Shown: positions 44,966 through 53,557 of the stretch, piece after piece
Layout of the letters: each line of letters begins with the position of its first letter
Position numbering within the stretch: the first letter of the stretch is position 1
Position numbers and translations under genes: made by a program
Assembly: GCA_030540075.1 (NCBI GenBank)
Contig: JAUNWX010000003.1
Coordinates: forward strand, 18,029-82,028
DNA from: Lachnospiraceae bacterium
GTDB lineage: Bacteria; Bacillota; Clostridia; Lachnospirales; Lachnospiraceae
Reading direction: 5' to 3'
DNA length: 64,000 nt
Notes under the pieces: generated by a model
What the model was told of the DNA's origin: nothing
Databases searched by the model: none
Seen by the model: the letters and a program-made list of their open reading frames with translations, nothing else

Positions 44966-45715
44966 TTACATCAGGTCGGCAACATTGAGCCAGCTCTCGA
45001 GGATCTCCTTCTCCTCCGGACGCTGCTTCGTAAGGTTCGCAGCGGCGACGATCGGAAGCCACTTGTGTACATAGCTCTTATCGGTGTTGGTCTTTGCGCA
45101 GAAATCCTGATAGTACTGCTCTGCCGCATCACGATCCTCGAGGTAGAGTGTCGTGTAGGTTCTCGCTACATCGGCACTTGCGTTACCCTGGGTGGCATGT
45201 ACCCAGTCGATGAGGTACATCGTGCCATCCTCTGCGACGATGATGTTATCCGGACGGAAATCACCGTGCAGGAGCTTGAAGTGCTTCGGCATGGACTCAA
45301 GACGGGTCAGCAGCTCGTAACGTGTGCTTGCATCGATGGTGTTGAGGCCGTTGATCTGGTAGGTCAGCTTATCGCGCAGCTTCTGAAGCAGCGGAGCCTT
45401 CTTCGTGAACATCAGCATCTGAAGGTCGACCATCTGTGCGATGTACTCGTTCTTCTTCTCCGGATGCTCCTTCATGAGCTCCTCGAGTGTCTTGCCGGCG
45501 ATGTACTCACGCTCGATCACCCACTGGCCATCCTCCTCGTAGATTCCGAGAACCTTCGGTACATGGAGGCCTTCGATGGTCTCTACACGTGCGTGTGCGA
45601 AGGCTTCATGAAAAACCTCTGACTTGTCAAACGACTTCTCAAAAATCTTCAGAATCTTATCACCATCGCGATAAACACTCTTGCCCGCTTTTTTCGATAA
45701 TAATTCTCTAGCCAT
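44966..45715 (-). CDS. aminoglycoside-phosphotransferase-fold kinase
   Basis: 249 residues. APH/choline-kinase-like fold: catalytic loop LLHGDFRPDNIIV (His-Gly-Asp, Asn) and metal site MYLIDWVHA, with Lys-containing strand DKILKIFEK near the N-terminus and the hinge-like EREYIAGKTLEELM. The phosphorylated small molecule is unknown; housekeeping sugar, amino-alcohol or lipid substrates are as likely as an antibiotic. AAAGGAG lies before the start. Monocistronic, ending in a strong terminator. Confidence 0.82.
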   Translation of the reverse strand: MARELLSKKAGKSVYRDGDKILKIFEKSFDKSEVFHEAFAHARVETIEGLHVPKVLGIYEEDGQWVIEREYIAGKTLEELMKEHPEKKNEYIAQMVDLQMLMFTKKAPLLQKLRDKLTYQINGLNTIDASTRYELLTRLESMPKHFKLLHGDFRPDNIIVAEDGTMYLIDWVHATQGNASADVARTYTTLYLEDRDAAEQYYQDFCAKTNTDKSYVHKWLPIVAAANLTKQRPEEKEILESWLNVADLM

Positions 45716-45775
45716 AGTTGTTCTCCTTTTTTAAGTATGAGTCTATTTTACTACACTTCATGAGAAAAGGAATAT

Positions 45776-45801
45776 AAATTTGTTAAATTAATAACAAATT
45801 T
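45776..45801 (-). terminator. glgB terminator
   Basis: AAATTTGTTA pairs with TAACAAATTT across 6 bases, 30 bases behind the glgB stop. It is A+T-rich; on the minus strand TATATTCC follows. Confidence 0.6.
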
Positions 45802-45830
45802 TCTTCTTATAACTTTTTATCTATACCGGC

Positions 45831-47912
45831 TCAATCATACTGAAAGCGGAAGACGGCACAGCCATACGCCGGGAGCGGATATGCTACGTGGTATGGTCTT
45901 CCGTCACACTCGCCCTTCTTCGCCTGGTAGGCATTCTTCCGACCATCCTTCGAGCTGACGGCACCGTTTTCATCGAAAATCAGTGTATAGCGACCGCGGG
46001 TCGGAACACCGACCGCATAGTCCGGACGCTCCACCGGGGTCATGTTGACGACGAAGACGAGGCTGTTCTTTCCGGTATGATCCTTCCGGATGAAGCTGAA
46101 GATCGAGCGGTCGGCATCGTCCGCATTGATCCACTCGAAGCCCTCCCAGCTGTCGTCCTGCTCCCACATCGCCGGGTACTTCCGGTACATGTGGAGGAGG
46201 TCACGCATGAAATTCTGCACGCCCTTGTGCTCCGGCTCCTCGGTGAGGTACCAGTCGAGGGACACCTTCTCATCCCACTCGTGCAGCTGTGCGAAATCCT
46301 GGCCCATGAAGAGCAGCTTCTTGCCGGCGTGACCGAACATGAAGAGGTAGCCGCACTTCAGATTCCGGAACTTATCCTCGTAGAGGCCCGGCATCTTGTT
46401 GATCATCGAGCACTTGAGATGGACGACCTCGTCGTGGCTCAGCACCAGAATAAACTTCTCGGAGGAAGCATAGCTCATACCGAAGGTCATCTTGTTATGT
46501 GCACCCTTACGGAAATACGGGTCCAGCTTCATATAATCGAGGAAGTCATGCATCCAGCCCATGTTCCACTTATAGGTGAAGCCGAGGCCGTCATACTCCG
46601 GCGCTGCGGTCACCTTCGGCCATGCCGTCGACTCCTCTGCGATGATGATCGTGCCGTCTTTACGTCCGAGGATGATGGAGTTCAGATGCTTGAAGAACTC
46701 GATGGCCTCGAGGTTTCCGTTTCCGCCGTACTTATTCGGTACCCACTCGCCATCCTTGCGGCCATAGTCGAGGTAGAGCATGGACGCCACCGCATCGACA
46801 CGGAGTCCGTCGATGTGATACTCGTCATACCAGTACAGCGCGTTGCCGATGAGGAAGTTCTGTACCTCATTCTTACCGTAATCGAAGATCTTCGTGCCCC
46901 AGTCCGGATGCTCGCCCTTTCGCGGGTCGGCATACTCATAGGTCGGGGTGCCGTCGAAATCCGCCAGTCCCTGCGCATCCTTCGGGAAGTGCGCCGGTAC
47001 CCAGTCGAGGATCACACCGATGCCGTGCTGGTGAAGATAATCCACCATATACATAAACTCCTTCGGGGAGCCATGGCGGCTCGTCGGTGCGAAATAACCG
47101 GTCACCTGATAGCCCCAGCTCGCATCGAGCGGATGCTCCGCGATGCCCATCAGCTCGACATGGGTGTAGCCCATATCGTTACAGTACTCGGCGAGCTCAT
47201 GTGCCGCCTCGGTATAGGTATAGAAGCCGTTCTTCTCCTCACGGTTCTTCTTCCGCCAGGAGCCGAGATGACACTCATAAATCGCCATCGGCTGTGCGAA
47301 CACCGGTGTCTTCGCGCGCGTGCTCATCCAGTTCTGGTCGCCCCAGCCATAGCCCGAAAGGTCCGCGGTTTTCGATGCGGTACCCGGACGGAACTCTGCG
47401 GAAAATGCATATGGATCCGCCTTATACAGGATGTCGCCACGCTGTGTATGAATCGCAAACTTGTAGATCTCACCGAAGCCCATGCCCTCGATGAAGCCCT
47501 CATAGATGCCGCTGGTCTCGAGCGGAAGCATGTAGTTCGTCTCCACATCCCACTCGTTCCGGTCGCAGACGATGGAGACGGCCTTCGCATGCGGTGCCCA
47601 GACCGCAAAGTGCATGCCCTTCTTGCCGTGCAGCGTCGCCGGGTGCGCGCCCATCTTCTCATAAATCTTATAATCGCGGCCCTCGCCGAAGAGGTAGCGA
47701 TCAAGCTCGGTGATGAAGACCGGGTCCAATGCTTCCGACGAAGCGTCTGTCACGGGCTTCTTCTCCTGTGGCTTCGGGGCACTCTTGTGTGCCGCCGGTG
47801 CCGCTGGTTTCGCGGTCTTCGGCGCGGTTTTCTTTACCGTGGTTTTCTGTGTATCGTTCGTGGCCGGTTTTGTGCTTCCGGCCGGTTTTGCTTTCCTGGA
47901 TCTGGTGGCCAT
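45831..47912 (-). CDS. glgB: 1,4-alpha-glucan branching enzyme with basic N-terminal tail
   Basis: 693 residues. A Lys/Ala/Pro/Thr-rich tail of about 55 residues (RSRKAKPAGSTKPAT and onward) precedes the CBM48 domain (GMHFAVWAPHAKAVSIV) and the GH13 catalytic domain. Catalytic residues appear in DGLRVDAVASMLYLDYG (Asp nucleophile), IIAEESTAWP (acid Glu) and LVLSHDEVVH. The enzyme makes alpha-1,6 branches in glycogen. GGAGG precedes the ATG. The tail resembles the low-complexity arms of histone H1-like proteins and is not part of the enzyme fold. No other glycogen genes (glgA, C, D, P) are beside it. Confidence 0.95.
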   Translation of the reverse strand: MATRSRKAKPAGSTKPATNDTQKTTVKKTAPKTAKPAAPAAHKSAPKPQEKKPVTDASSEALDPVFITELDRYLFGEGRDYKIYEKMGAHPATLHGKKGMHFAVWAPHAKAVSIVCDRNEWDVETNYMLPLETSGIYEGFIEGMGFGEIYKFAIHTQRGDILYKADPYAFSAEFRPGTASKTADLSGYGWGDQNWMSTRAKTPVFAQPMAIYECHLGSWRKKNREEKNGFYTYTEAAHELAEYCNDMGYTHVELMGIAEHPLDASWGYQVTGYFAPTSRHGSPKEFMYMVDYLHQHGIGVILDWVPAHFPKDAQGLADFDGTPTYEYADPRKGEHPDWGTKIFDYGKNEVQNFLIGNALYWYDEYHIDGLRVDAVASMLYLDYGRKDGEWVPNKYGGNGNLEAIEFFKHLNSIILGRKDGTIIIAEESTAWPKVTAAPEYDGLGFTYKWNMGWMHDFLDYMKLDPYFRKGAHNKMTFGMSYASSEKFILVLSHDEVVHLKCSMINKMPGLYEDKFRNLKCGYLFMFGHAGKKLLFMGQDFAQLHEWDEKVSLDWYLTEEPEHKGVQNFMRDLLHMYRKYPAMWEQDDSWEGFEWINADDADRSIFSFIRKDHTGKNSLVFVVNMTPVERPDYAVGVPTRGRYTLIFDENGAVSSKDGRKNAYQAKKGECDGRPYHVAYPLPAYGCAVFRFQYD

Positions 47913-47944
47913 GATGTCCTCCGTTATTATTTTGTCGTGAGAAT

Positions 47945-47950
47945 ATTATA
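47945..47950 (-). promoter_or_regulatory. -10 box of glgB
   Basis: TATAAT on the minus strand about 33 bases before the glgB start, directly after the terminator hairpin. No clear -35 is seen because the hairpin occupies that position. Confidence 0.5.
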
Positions 47951-47954
47951 CAAC

Positions 47955-47981
47955 AAAACGAGGGGTTTTTCCCCTCGTTTT
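47955..47981 (-). terminator. terminator between the GH13 gene and glgB
   Basis: AAAACGAGGGG pairs perfectly with CCCCTCGTTTT around TTTTT. T-rich sequence flanks both sides, so it could stop transcription from either direction. Confidence 0.75.
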
Positions 47982-48084
47982 GACATTTTTACTATATTGC
48001 GCAAAGCCGTTTATTAGACGACACATTTCTGCTCTTTGGATGTTCTGTCTGAGACGCCCGGAGGGCATCTCATCACGCACAGTA

Positions 48085-49407
48085 CTATTTCACTTTGATC
48101 ATCCGCCCGGAATTCGCCTCGAGACGGATCATGATGCGGTTATCGGCCTCGATCGGGATCGACTCCTCGGTCTGCAGGTCGAAGGCGAGCTCCGCCTTCA
48201 TCGGCAGGGTCACATAGAACACCGCCGGCTGCTCATCGTTATTGAGCGCCGTCACGACCGCACTGTTATGGTCCACGCGGGCGTAGGCCCACTGACGGTT
48301 CTGAAGATACAGCTCCTTATACTGGCCCATATGGAGCTCCGAGTTCTTGCCATGGATCTCGGCAAGCTTCGCCACATAGGAGGTGAAGTCGTTCGGCTTC
48401 ATCTCATCAAGGTCGATGGACGGACGCAGCGGCGAATCATCCGGCCCCTGCTTCACACCCTCGAGACCGAACTCACCACCATAATAGATGGATGGCTTCC
48501 CCGGCAGGGTAAACATCGCCATATAGCACGGGCGGAGGTTGTTCTTATTTTCGAGCTTCGACGCGATACGATCCACATCATGGTTCTCGAGGAAGAGATA
48601 CAGATCCCGGCCGATCGTGAGATTACGATTCACATTGTGCGCGATCTCGAAGAAATTATGGCTGTTGAAGCCACTGTAGATGGACTTGTGCAGCTCGTAG
48701 TTCGTCACCGAGTGCAGGGTCTCCGGATTTACCCAGCGTGCATACTCTCCGTGGATCACCTCACCCATCAGCCAGAACTCCGGCTTCATCTGGTTCGTGA
48801 AGTAGCGAAGCGTATGCTGGAAGCCCATATCGAGCACATCGGCACAGTCAAGACGGAGGCCATCGATGTCGAAGGTATCGATCCAGTACTGCACGACATC
48901 GATCAGGTATTTACGTACGCCCTCGCAGTTGAAGTTCAGCTCCGGGAGCTCCCAGGCACCGCGCCATGCACTGTAGTGGAAGCTGTCCCCCCATGGGGAA
49001 CCGCCATCGAATCCGACGCCCTTGTACCAGTCCTTATATGGGCTGTCCCAGCGCTTCTCCTGGATATCCTTAAACGCGAAGAAGCCGCGACCGGTGTGGT
49101 TGAACACGGCATCAACGACGACACGGATGCCGTAATTGTGCGCTGTGTCCACGAAGTGGCGGAAGTCTTCATTGGTCCCTAATCGACGATCGACGGTTTT
49201 ATAATCCGTGGTGTCGTAGCCGTGACTGCCGGACTCGAAGAGCGGGCCGATGTAGATGGCGTCGCAGCCGAGCACCTTCAGGTACGGGATGAAGGCATCG
49301 AGCTCGGAAAAGCGGTGACGGATCTCCCCGCCGTCGTTCTGCTTCTCGGCACCCACCATGCCGAGGGGATACATATGATAAAAAACAGCACTGTCATACC
49401 AGGCCAT
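48085..49407 (-). CDS. GH13 alpha-amylase-family enzyme (intracellular)
   Basis: 440 residues without a signal peptide. TIM-barrel motifs: VVVDAVFNHTG, DGLRLDCADVLD (nucleophile Asp), LMGEVIHGEYARW (acid Glu) and LENHDVDRIAS. The short length and lack of starch-binding domains suit a cytoplasmic maltodextrin or cyclodextrin hydrolase, not a secreted amylase. I use the ATG at 49407, five bases after GGAGG; that ribosome site overlaps the end of the upstream aminotransferase gene, so the two are translationally linked. A GTG at 49413 is possible but overlaps the site. Confidence 0.9.
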   Translation of the reverse strand: MAWYDSAVFYHMYPLGMVGAEKQNDGGEIRHRFSELDAFIPYLKVLGCDAIYIGPLFESGSHGYDTTDYKTVDRRLGTNEDFRHFVDTAHNYGIRVVVDAVFNHTGRGFFAFKDIQEKRWDSPYKDWYKGVGFDGGSPWGDSFHYSAWRGAWELPELNFNCEGVRKYLIDVVQYWIDTFDIDGLRLDCADVLDMGFQHTLRYFTNQMKPEFWLMGEVIHGEYARWVNPETLHSVTNYELHKSIYSGFNSHNFFEIAHNVNRNLTIGRDLYLFLENHDVDRIASKLENKNNLRPCYMAMFTLPGKPSIYYGGEFGLEGVKQGPDDSPLRPSIDLDEMKPNDFTSYVAKLAEIHGKNSELHMGQYKELYLQNRQWAYARVDHNSAVVTALNNDEQPAVFYVTLPMKAELAFDLQTEESIPIEADNRIMIRLEANSGRMIKVK

Positions 49408-49409
49408 AT

Positions 49410-50591
49410 TCACCTCCGAAAAAAAGCCGAATCAGGAAGCTTCCGTACGAAGGCCTCGATCCGGTCGAGTGCCTTCTTCAGGTCCTCGATGGAGTACGCA
49501 TAGGAGATACGCATGAAGCCCTCTCCACAGTCACCGAAGGCGGTACCCGGGACGATGGCGACCTTCTCCTCCCGAAGCAGGCGGTTCGCGAACTCTTCGG
49601 AGCTCATGCCGAAGCGCTTGATCGACGGGAAGACATAGAATGCGCCATATGGCTCAAAGCAGTCCATGCCGATTTCGCGGAGGCGCGTCACAAGGAAGCG
49701 GCGACGCTGGTCATAGGCCTCGCGCATGCGGGCGATATCCTCATCGCCGTTCTTCAGAGCCTCGACGGCCGCATACTGCGAGGTCGTCGGTGCGCACATG
49801 ATGGCGAACTGGTGCAGCTTCAGAATCTGCTTGAGGATCAGCTTCGGTGCACAGCAGTAGCCGAGACGCCAGCCGGTCATCGCATAGGCCTTCGAGAAGC
49901 CGTTGATGTATACCGTACGGTCGCGCATCCCAGGGAACTCGATGATGCTGTGCATCTCACCCTTGTAGGTGAGCTCCGCATAGATCTCATCGCTGAGGAC
50001 ATAGAGGTCGTTCTGCTCGATGATCGGCACGAGCTTCTCGAGGTCCTCCTTCTCCATGATGGCACCGGTCGGATTGTTCGGGAACGGCAGTACGAGGAGC
50101 TTCGTCTTCGGCGTGATCTTCTCGAGGAGCTTCTCCGGGGTCAGACGGAACTCGTCCTTCTCCTCCAGCTCGATCGGCACCGGCACACCACCGGCCATGA
50201 TCGCACACGGGGTGTAGGAAACGTAGCTCGGCTGCGGGATGAGGACCTCATCGCCCGGATTCAGCATGCAGCGCATCGCGAGGTCGATCGCCTCGGAGCC
50301 ACCGACGGTGACCATGCACTCGCTCAGCGGATCGTAGCTTACACCGAAGCGGCGGTTGATATAATTTGAAATCTCGGTACGTAACTCCTTTAAGCCGGCA
50401 TTGGACGTATAGAAGGTACGGCCCATCTCGAGCGAGTGGATACCCTCTTCACGCACATGCCACGGCGTATCGAAATCCGGCTCACCGACACCGAGGGAGA
50501 TTGCATCCTCCATCTCCGTCACGATGTCGAAGAACTTACGGATGCCGCTCGGCTGGATTTCTGTGATTCGATCATTTAACGGACTTCTCAT
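49410..50591 (-). CDS. class I/II aminotransferase (fold type I PLP)
   Basis: 393 residues. PLP lysine in NGFSKAYAMTGWRLGY, substrate-binding VLPFPNNPTGA, cofactor-binding LSDEIYAELTY and the C-terminal FMRISYAYS arginine. Closest by motif to aspartate/aromatic aminotransferases of the AraT/PatA type in Gram-positives. It overlaps the Lrp-type regulator gene by ATGA, a pairing common for amino-acid transaminases. Amino-acid specificity is not readable. Confidence 0.92.
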   Translation of the reverse strand: MRSPLNDRITEIQPSGIRKFFDIVTEMEDAISLGVGEPDFDTPWHVREEGIHSLEMGRTFYTSNAGLKELRTEISNYINRRFGVSYDPLSECMVTVGGSEAIDLAMRCMLNPGDEVLIPQPSYVSYTPCAIMAGGVPVPIELEEKDEFRLTPEKLLEKITPKTKLLVLPFPNNPTGAIMEKEDLEKLVPIIEQNDLYVLSDEIYAELTYKGEMHSIIEFPGMRDRTVYINGFSKAYAMTGWRLGYCCAPKLILKQILKLHQFAIMCAPTTSQYAAVEALKNGDEDIARMREAYDQRRRFLVTRLREIGMDCFEPYGAFYVFPSIKRFGMSSEEFANRLLREEKVAIVPGTAFGDCGEGFMRISYAYSIEDLKKALDRIEAFVRKLPDSAFFRR

Positions 50592-51070
50592 AAGGACACC
50601 TTCATTCTCTCGTCAACACGCGGCTGCTCGATGACGGTGCCGTGATCCTTATACTTCTTCAGTACGAAGTGCGTCGCGGTGGACAGGACGGACTCCATCG
50701 GGGACAGCTTCTCGGAAACGAACAGCGCCACCTCCTTCATGGTTCTGCCCTTGATCATCACGGTGAAGTCGAAGGATCCGGACATGAGGTACACTGCATC
50801 CACCTCATCATACTGGTAGATACGATGGGCGATGGAGTCGAAGCCCTGTCCACGCTGTGGTGTCACCTTCACCTCGATCAGCGCATCGACACGCTCGTCG
50901 GCGGTCTTGTCCCAGTTGATGAGCGTATGATAGCCGCAGATGATACCCTCCTGCTCCATGCTCTCGATCTCTGCCTTCACTCTCTCCTCGTTCTCACCGA
51001 GGATATCGGCGATGTCCTTCGTGGTCAGACGTGAATTTTTTTCGATAATTGCAAGAATCTTCTCTCTCAT
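50588..51070 (-). CDS. Lrp/AsnC-family regulator
   Basis: 160 residues. N-terminal helix-turn-helix (LTTKDIADILGENEERVKAEIESMEQEGII) and a C-terminal RAM/AsnC ligand-binding domain (DALIEVKVTPQRGQGFDSIA, AVYLMSGSFDFTVMIKG). It probably senses an amino acid and controls its own operon with the aminotransferase. First gene of the unit that continues into the GH13 gene. Confidence 0.93.
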   Translation of the reverse strand: MREKILAIIEKNSRLTTKDIADILGENEERVKAEIESMEQEGIICGYHTLINWDKTADERVDALIEVKVTPQRGQGFDSIAHRIYQYDEVDAVYLMSGSFDFTVMIKGRTMKEVALFVSEKLSPMESVLSTATHFVLKKYKDHGTVIEQPRVDERMKVSL

Positions 51071-51150
51071 GGTTCTATACTCCTCTTTTCAGATGCCGGC
51101 GCACAACATATTTATTGTAAACATCCGGCGGGCTGTAGACAACTTAATAT

Positions 51151-51984
51151 TTACTTTCGCTTTGCGCCCTCCAGGAAGCGCTCCAGCTCCTCGTAATCCT
51201 CACGGGTGAGGTACGCCGGCTCGACGCCATCCACGCGGAGGCGTTTCTTTCCCTTCGTGAAGCGGCCGAAGACAGCCGCCTTCACCGGTTCTTCTGTCCG
51301 GCGATGGGCTGCGTCGAAGCCGGCGCGGTCTCCCTGCTCGAAAATCGCATCCGCATCGGCCTTCGCAAGGCCGTTCTGCGTCTTCAGGAAGTCCTCCACC
51401 AGCTGCGTACCCCGATCGACGGCCAGCAGCCAGCAGTCCTCCGACCAGAGCCGGTACGGGAAAAGGTCAAACAGCTCACAGACCTCCATCGTGAACTGGC
51501 GGATCGGGATGCAGTCATAGCGGAACTCGCAGCCCACACCGTCGCCACGCTTCTTCCCGGTCTCCGGATCGATGCCCTCCGATGCACAGAAGTCCCACAG
51601 GGCCTTCAGGACACCGCCCTTCGTCACCGGCCAGCACTTCGTGACGCCATACATTTTCTGATAGCCCGGAAGCAGCTGCTCCAGCGGATCACACGAACCC
51701 GAAGGAGCGCCCTCCGGGCGGCAGGCTCGAGCATCCAGCCCTTCCTGCGACGGTCCTGCTTCCGCGGAAAGCGCCGCTGTGGACGAGGCCTGCCAGGACA
51801 CCGAAGCTGCGTTTCGGAGCGTACGCTCCAGGCTCTCCAGCTTTGCCACTTCCTCTGCGAGGTACGCCGTACCGAATCGTTTTCTGATGTCTGTCATTCG
51901 CTGATCGAGGAGGACACGAAGCGCATACGTTCCGACCTCACCGATCATGACCAGGTCCTGGCCAGGAGTGATATCATGTTTCAT
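51151..51984 (-). CDS. protein with AIR-synthase C-terminal-like domain only
   Basis: 277 residues. The C-terminal two thirds match the AIRS_C half of HypE/AIR-synthase-related proteins: VTKGGVLKALWDFCASEG, GCEFRYDCIPIRQFTMEVCELFDLFPY and WSEDCWLLAVDRG. The N-terminal AIRS ATP-binding half is missing; only PGQDLVMIGEVGTYALRVLL, normally the hinge, remains. A low-complexity insert rich in Ser, Ala and Glu (about 65-95) interrupts the domain. It may be a degenerate or regulatory relative. A substrate role cannot be inferred. Confidence 0.7.
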   Translation of the reverse strand: MKHDITPGQDLVMIGEVGTYALRVLLDQRMTDIRKRFGTAYLAEEVAKLESLERTLRNAASVSWQASSTAALSAEAGPSQEGLDARACRPEGAPSGSCDPLEQLLPGYQKMYGVTKCWPVTKGGVLKALWDFCASEGIDPETGKKRGDGVGCEFRYDCIPIRQFTMEVCELFDLFPYRLWSEDCWLLAVDRGTQLVEDFLKTQNGLAKADADAIFEQGDRAGFDAAHRRTEEPVKAAVFGRFTKGKKRLRVDGVEPAYLTREDYEELERFLEGAKRK

Positions 51985-52012
51985 AAAGTCTCTCTAACTG
52001 TTTCTATAAAAA

Positions 52013-52039
52013 GAGAGACAGCCCGCTGGGCTGTCTCTC
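52013..52039 (-). terminator. terminator behind the 32-residue membrane peptide gene
   Basis: GAGAGACAGCCC pairs with GGGCTGTCTCTC across GCT (12 bp); the minus strand continues TTTTTATAG. Confidence 0.85.
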
Positions 52040-52055
52040 CGTCATTCTGTATCCA

Positions 52056-52154
52056 TCAAAGAATATATGGAAGAACCATGGTCAGCACCATTGCGGCAAC
52101 GAGGGCAATGACGATAACCGCGGATACGGTCTTTTTCTGCTTCGGACTCATCAT
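52056..52154 (-). CDS. small single-span membrane peptide (Prli42-like)
   Basis: 32 residues: a basic start (MMSPKQKKTVS), one hydrophobic helix (AVIVIALVAAMVLTMVLP) and a short end. AAGGAG lies 9 bases before the ATG and a strong terminator follows 17 bases after the stop, so it is a complete small transcription unit. The pattern, a short Lys-rich N-terminus plus one span, is that of Prli42, the stressosome membrane anchor of Listeria and relatives; homology at this length is only suggestive. Confidence 0.7.
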   Translation of the reverse strand: MMSPKQKKTVSAVIVIALVAAMVLTMVLPYIL

Positions 52155-52276
52155 ATCGACTTATCTCCTTAAATCTGTATATCTTCGTTTTTCAAATGAT
52201 GCCCTATATAATACACTCTTTCCGAAGCGCTGACAAGTTTTTATTATAGGGTCACACACGCCAGCGTGTCCGGAGG

Positions 52277-52495
52277 CCCGGAGGGCCGGCAAAGGATACG
52301 CAATACTCCGCGACCGGTTCAATCTAAGCCGGGGACCCTAAGCGGCACTAGGCCCTCTGCAATCGCCGAGTTTTCCTGATGAAAACTCGACGTTGACAGA
52401 GGGTTCCAAGGAGAGATAACACCAAGTGCCGCTAAGGGGACCCGGCTTGATTTCACACGGCCTCTCCGTATGGTATCCTTTGCCGGCCCTCCGGG
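52277..52495 (+). repeat. nested-hairpin intergenic element, copy A
   Basis: Outer stem of 23 bp (52277-52299 with 52473-52495, perfect). Middle stem: 52326-52349 with 52425-52448, including a perfect 9-bp inner part. Inner hairpin: CCCTCTG (52353-52359) with CAGAGGG (52397-52403), enclosing CGAGTTTTC/GAAAACTCG (52367-52375 with 52381-52389). Between inner hairpin and middle arm lies a conserved single-stranded stretch ending GAGATAACACCA. It sits in a divergent gap between the membrane-peptide gene and proC, so it is not simply a terminator. Copies B and C share this architecture. Confidence 0.85.
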
Positions 52496-52601
52496 CGTCC
52501 TGGGCTGTCTTCTTGACACTGCGGTGCCCTCGGCCTACACTAGGGAAAATGATAACGGCAGGTGTTCAATAGCTGCCAGCGAAACACGAAAGGATTTATA
52601 T

Positions 52602-53438
52602 ATGAAATCACTGAATGAACTTCATATCGGATTTATCGGTTTAGGCAATATGGGTGGTGCAGTAGCGGAGGGCTTCATCCGTGCGGGTATCCCGGCGGGC
52701 AACATCCATGCCTGTGGCGGGCACTTCGAGAAGCTCAGCGCACGCTGCTCGGAAATCTCTGCACTTGCGCCATCAGACGCTGAAAACGTAGCCGGTATTC
52801 ATGCCTGCCATGACGTCGCAGAAGTGGCCGATGCGTCGGACCTCATCTTTATCGCCGTAAAGCCGGTGAAGATTCCGACGATCATCAAGCCATACGCAGC
52901 GCACTTCGCCGACAAGCTGGTCGTTTCCGTAGCCTGGGGCTATGACCTCGCTCGTTATGAGAAGGAAGAAATTCTTCCGGCATCTGCGCACCTTCTCTGC
53001 ACGATCCCGAATATCCCGGTTTCGGTCGGCAAGGGCATCTTCATCGCCGAGAAGGCGACGAGCCTTACACCGGATGAGGGAACCCTGGTTCATAGCTTAC
53101 TCGAGAAGATTTCCATGGTGATTCCGGTGGAGACCGCACAGCTCAACATCGGTGGCATCATCGGCGGCTGTGCGCCTGCCTTTGCGGAGGTCTTCATGGA
53201 GGCACTCGCAGACGCGGCTGTCATGTACGGCATCCCTCGTGCGACGGCCTATCCGCTCGTATCGAAGATGCTCGAAGGCACCGCCGCACTGCAGCTTGCA
53301 AGCGGAACGCATCCGGCTGCAATGAAGGACGATGTCTGCTCACCGGGCGGCGCAACGATCCGAGGCATTGCTTCCCTCGAAGAACACGGCTTCCGCGGTG
53401 CCGTCATCGATGCCGTCAAAGCCATTCAGGGTGAATAA
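52602..53438 (+). CDS. proC: pyrroline-5-carboxylate reductase
   Basis: 278 residues. NADPH-binding IGFIGLGNMGGAVAEGF, then FIAVKPVKIPTI, CTIPNIPVSVGKGIF and the C-terminal dimer region DDVCSPGGATIRGIASLEEHGFRGAVIDAV. It completes proline synthesis from glutamate or ornithine. The start at 52602 has AAAGG upstream; the frame extends to 52470 inside the repeat element but with no family similarity. Flanked on both sides by nested-hairpin elements. Confidence 0.95.
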   Translation: MKSLNELHIGFIGLGNMGGAVAEGFIRAGIPAGNIHACGGHFEKLSARCSEISALAPSDAENVAGIHACHDVAEVADASDLIFIAVKPVKIPTIIKPYAAHFADKLVVSVAWGYDLARYEKEEILPASAHLLCTIPNIPVSVGKGIFIAEKATSLTPDEGTLVHSLLEKISMVIPVETAQLNIGGIIGGCAPAFAEVFMEALADAAVMYGIPRATAYPLVSKMLEGTAALQLASGTHPAAMKDDVCSPGGATIRGIASLEEHGFRGAVIDAVKAIQGE

Positions 53439-53557
53439 GCAGAATAATCGAGAACATTCATCCAGAGCCACCGCCCGCTACGGATGAAGTTATAATACTT
53501 GTGACGCAATAGCTTATCACAGAAACGGCATTACTGAAAACAGTAGAGGTCAAGACG

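Noticed and set aside
45888-48017. A 709-codon plus-strand frame opposite glgB, and similar long frames opposite other genes (904-2190, 8546-10123, 12142-13635, 54200-56851)
   Set aside because: All are antisense shadows of well-supported genes caused by G+C-rich third positions.
48055-48078. CCCGGAGGGC hairpin behind the GH13 gene as a fourth long element
   Set aside because: Only a short imperfect stem; neither the ACAGTA loop nor the conserved core is present. Probably an ordinary weak terminator.
52277-52495. Transposase or reverse transcriptase inside the nested elements
   Set aside because: No open frame of useful size lies in any copy; if mobile, the element must depend on a factor encoded elsewhere.
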